Origin: an uncultured Lachnospiraceae bacterium
GTDB lineage: Bacteria > Bacillota > Clostridia > Lachnospirales > Lachnospiraceae
Direction of reading: 5' to 3'
NCBI GenBank assembly: GCA_947564735.1
Contig: CANOEC010000005.1
Span: 96,416-160,415 of the forward strand
Length of the DNA stretch: 64,000 nucleotides
Under the pieces are notes generated by a model. That model saw only the letters and a program-made list of their open reading frames with translations. It was not told the DNA's origin and searched no databases. Positions 62,703 to 64,000 of this stretch are shown in pieces. The translations under genes and the position numbers were made by a program. Numbering within the stretch: the first letter of the stretch is position 1; each line of letters opens with the position of its first letter.

Positions 62703-62822
62703 TCACTCCACTTCCGAAGTATAAGGATATCCGATTATTCCATTGAGCGGATTGCTGGCGCAGTTGGGATTACTAATATGTCTAATTATTCTTATGTACA
62801 AAGAGCAAAAAAGCCAACTCAT
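62703..62822 (-). CDS. Possible 39-residue ORF coupled to the MATE remnant
   Basis: An ATG overlaps the stop codon of the MATE remnant and opens 39 codons, with a hydrophobic start and a Pro/Asn-rich end (ASNPLNGIIGYPYTSEVE). The upstream AGATAGG is a weak ribosome site. It may be part of a decayed gene rather than a functional one. No family is recognised. Confidence 0.3.
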   Translation of the reverse strand: MSWLFCSLYIRIIRHISNPNCASNPLNGIIGYPYTSEVE

Positions 62823-63489
62823 CCTATCTTCTTCAACTCTTTTCTAAATTGAGAATAAAATAACACTGCCGTAAACGTCACCGCGATAACATCCGCCACC
62901 GGTTCCGCCAGATAGACGCCCATCGTCTGGTTCTCCACAAAATGCGGGAGGATATAAATGAGAGAAATCAGCACGCTCATCATACCCGTCTTGGCAAAAC
63001 CCTGTGCTGTGATAAATGCATTCATCCCAAGCGTAAGCTGTACAAAAATTGTCCCCACCGCATAGATTCCCATATATGCGGCGGCGTATCCTATCGTATT
63101 TGTACTTGCGCCAAAAGCAAGTAGCAGCGGACGATTAAAAAGCAACAGAACTGCTGTCAGGACAGCAGACATTATGACCTGCAGGAAAAAACTGTTGCCC
63201 AGTATCTTTTCCGCTTCGCCGTTATCTCCTTTTCCCATTGCCATGGAAGCCCTCGGCGCACTCCCGCTGCTGACCAGCGCGGCAAAAGCCGACACAATCA
63301 TAATGACGGGCATACACACGCCTACGCCCGTAAGCGCCAGTGCACCGTCCCCGGCATATGCCCAATATAAATTCTGTCCACCATATTATAAAGCAGATTG
63401 ATAATCTGTGCCGCAATCGCAGGAATGGAAAGTTCCAGCAGAAGCTTCCCGACCGGTTCCGTTCCCAAAAAATCATTATTCTTTTCCAT
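62819..63489 (-). pseudogene. MATE family efflux transporter, frameshifted and internally deleted
   Basis: The ATG at 63489 (GGAGGATAT upstream) starts a normal MATE N-terminus (GKLLLELSIPAIAAQIINLL, YNMVDRIYIGHMPG). One base is missing in the C-run at 63349-63352; after it the frame LALTGVGVCMPVIM continues in the 62819 reading frame. From NAFITAQGFAKTGMMSVLI the protein jumps to LPHFVENQTMGVYLAEPVAD, the last transmembrane part. About half of the usual ~450 residues are absent. It is surely non-functional as a transporter. Confidence 0.88.
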
Positions 63490-63636
63490 AACTATATCCT
63501 CCTAACTCAACACCCAAAACAGGAAAAGCCATAACTTCTCAGCCATGACTTCTCTCATATCAACCAGCTCTATAGGCTTACAACCGTCCCGAAACCAGCT
63601 CTTATCTCTATCGGGGAAATCTTCTAACTTTCACGC

Positions 63637-63858
63637 TTACTTGAACATCCCCTTTAAAGCATCAGCCGCTTTTGCCACGCCGTCCATGGTCACCTTTGCC
63701 TTTACTCCATCAATGATTTTCATCACGACATCATCCGGAAGGTCTACGCCAATTACTTTTTCTATTACCTTTACAGGCTCTTTTTCAAACTGCTCTTTCA
63801 TATTTGGATTCTTGGTAACTTCCTCTACAATCTTGTTAATTTTTTCTTTCACATCCAT
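63637..63858 (-). CDS. Small helical protein, function unknown
   Basis: 73 residues: an amphipathic, charged N-terminal half (KEKINKIVEEVTKNPNMKE) and a C-terminal part IGVDLPDDVVMKIIDGVKAK followed by a short Gly/Ala/Leu tail ending KGMFK. The pattern recalls small Clostridia proteins and, loosely, Nif11/nitrile-hydratase-type leader peptides, but no biosynthetic partner is nearby. The ATG at 63858 has GGAGG 8 bp upstream; the longer frame to 63993 has none. It has its own promoter. Confidence 0.72.
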   Translation of the reverse strand: MDVKEKINKIVEEVTKNPNMKEQFEKEPVKVIEKVIGVDLPDDVVMKIIDGVKAKVTMDGVAKAADALKGMFK

Positions 63859-63901
63859 CGTATTGTCCTCCATAATCATCCTTTTATCAAACGCATTGTA
63901 C

Positions 63902-63930
63902 ATTGTATAACACATTGAAACAAAGTTCAA
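63902..63930 (-). promoter_or_regulatory. Promoter of the 73-residue protein gene
   Basis: TTGAAC (63925-63930), a 17-bp spacer and TACAAT (63902-63907). Confidence 0.6.
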
Positions 63931-64000
63931 GAAACAATACCTGCAAACAGTCTTGAAAGGTAAAATATTCTTATTGCCTGCCTTCGATTGCAAAATGTCT

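Overview
The window looks like the chromosome of a motile anaerobic Firmicute, most likely a member of the Lachnospiraceae (Clostridia). Support for this is the cdaA-cdaR-glmM order, a ThiI / cysteine desulfurase pair, glutamine synthetase type III, an FtsEX + M23 + S41 cluster, an mbl-flgF-flgG flagellar block, a YjfB-type motility protein, an hrcA-grpE-dnaK-dnaJ operon with a CIRCE element, and strong GGAGG ribosome binding sites. Almost every gene is on the minus strand, so the replication fork probably moves from high to low coordinates. No prophage, integrase, transposase, CRISPR array or rRNA gene was seen.

Layout from low to high coordinate (genes minus unless stated). 1-6.9 kb: leuA (cut by the window edge), HPr, glmM, cdaR (ybbR), cdaA, two conserved membrane proteins of unknown function and a YvyF-like protein. 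7-10 kb: comF and recD2. 10-14.3 kb: rod-binding protein, flgG, flgF, mbl and a glutamate-rich coiled-coil protein. 14.5-20 kb: uvrA, uvrB with a LexA-like box, and a deoxyribosyltransferase-like protein. 20.2-21.6 kb: an XRE regulator (plus) with a multi-palindrome operator, then an XRE-methyltransferase fusion. 21.7-28.6 kb: a ManC-type enzyme, S41 protease, M23 hydrolase, ftsX, ftsE and a PucR-type regulator. 29 kb: yjfB (plus). 29.3-33.5 kb: cvfB, acyl-ACP thioesterase, tRNA-Gln(CUG) and type III glutamine synthetase with a leader that fits an ANTAR antitermination site. 33.5-39 kb: a block equivalent to Bacillus yrzL-yrrK-yrzB-yrrL-yrrM-yrrN with RNase J and YlbF inserted. 39-47 kb: mtaB, an HPr-like protein without the catalytic His (plus), thiI, cysteine desulfurase, rsmE, vanZ, prmA and a DUF3048 lipoprotein. 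47.2-52.2 kb: heat-shock operon. 52.4-57.6 kb: a Lys/Ala-rich DUF6465-type protein, uppP, an aminotransferase and a GH36 alpha-galactosidase. 57.9-60.5 kb: a GT39-like membrane protein and an AEC transporter (both plus). 60.5-64 kb: pyruvate kinase, a hexapeptide acetyltransferase, a decayed MATE transporter and a small conserved-looking protein.

The content is mostly core: cell wall and division (cdaA/cdaR/glmM, mbl, ftsEX with its hydrolase, uppP), flagellum, DNA repair, tRNA/rRNA modification and proteostasis. The most interesting points are regulatory or small: a twin-hexaloop hairpin pair overlapping a terminator before glutamine synthetase; a second HPr-like protein that keeps the regulatory Ser but has no His15; a dispersed family of intergenic hairpin repeats placed after stop codons; an MltG-type domain protein without its catalytic part in the mltG slot; a four-half-site operator before the XRE regulator; and two uncharacterised membrane proteins directly upstream of the c-di-AMP synthase.
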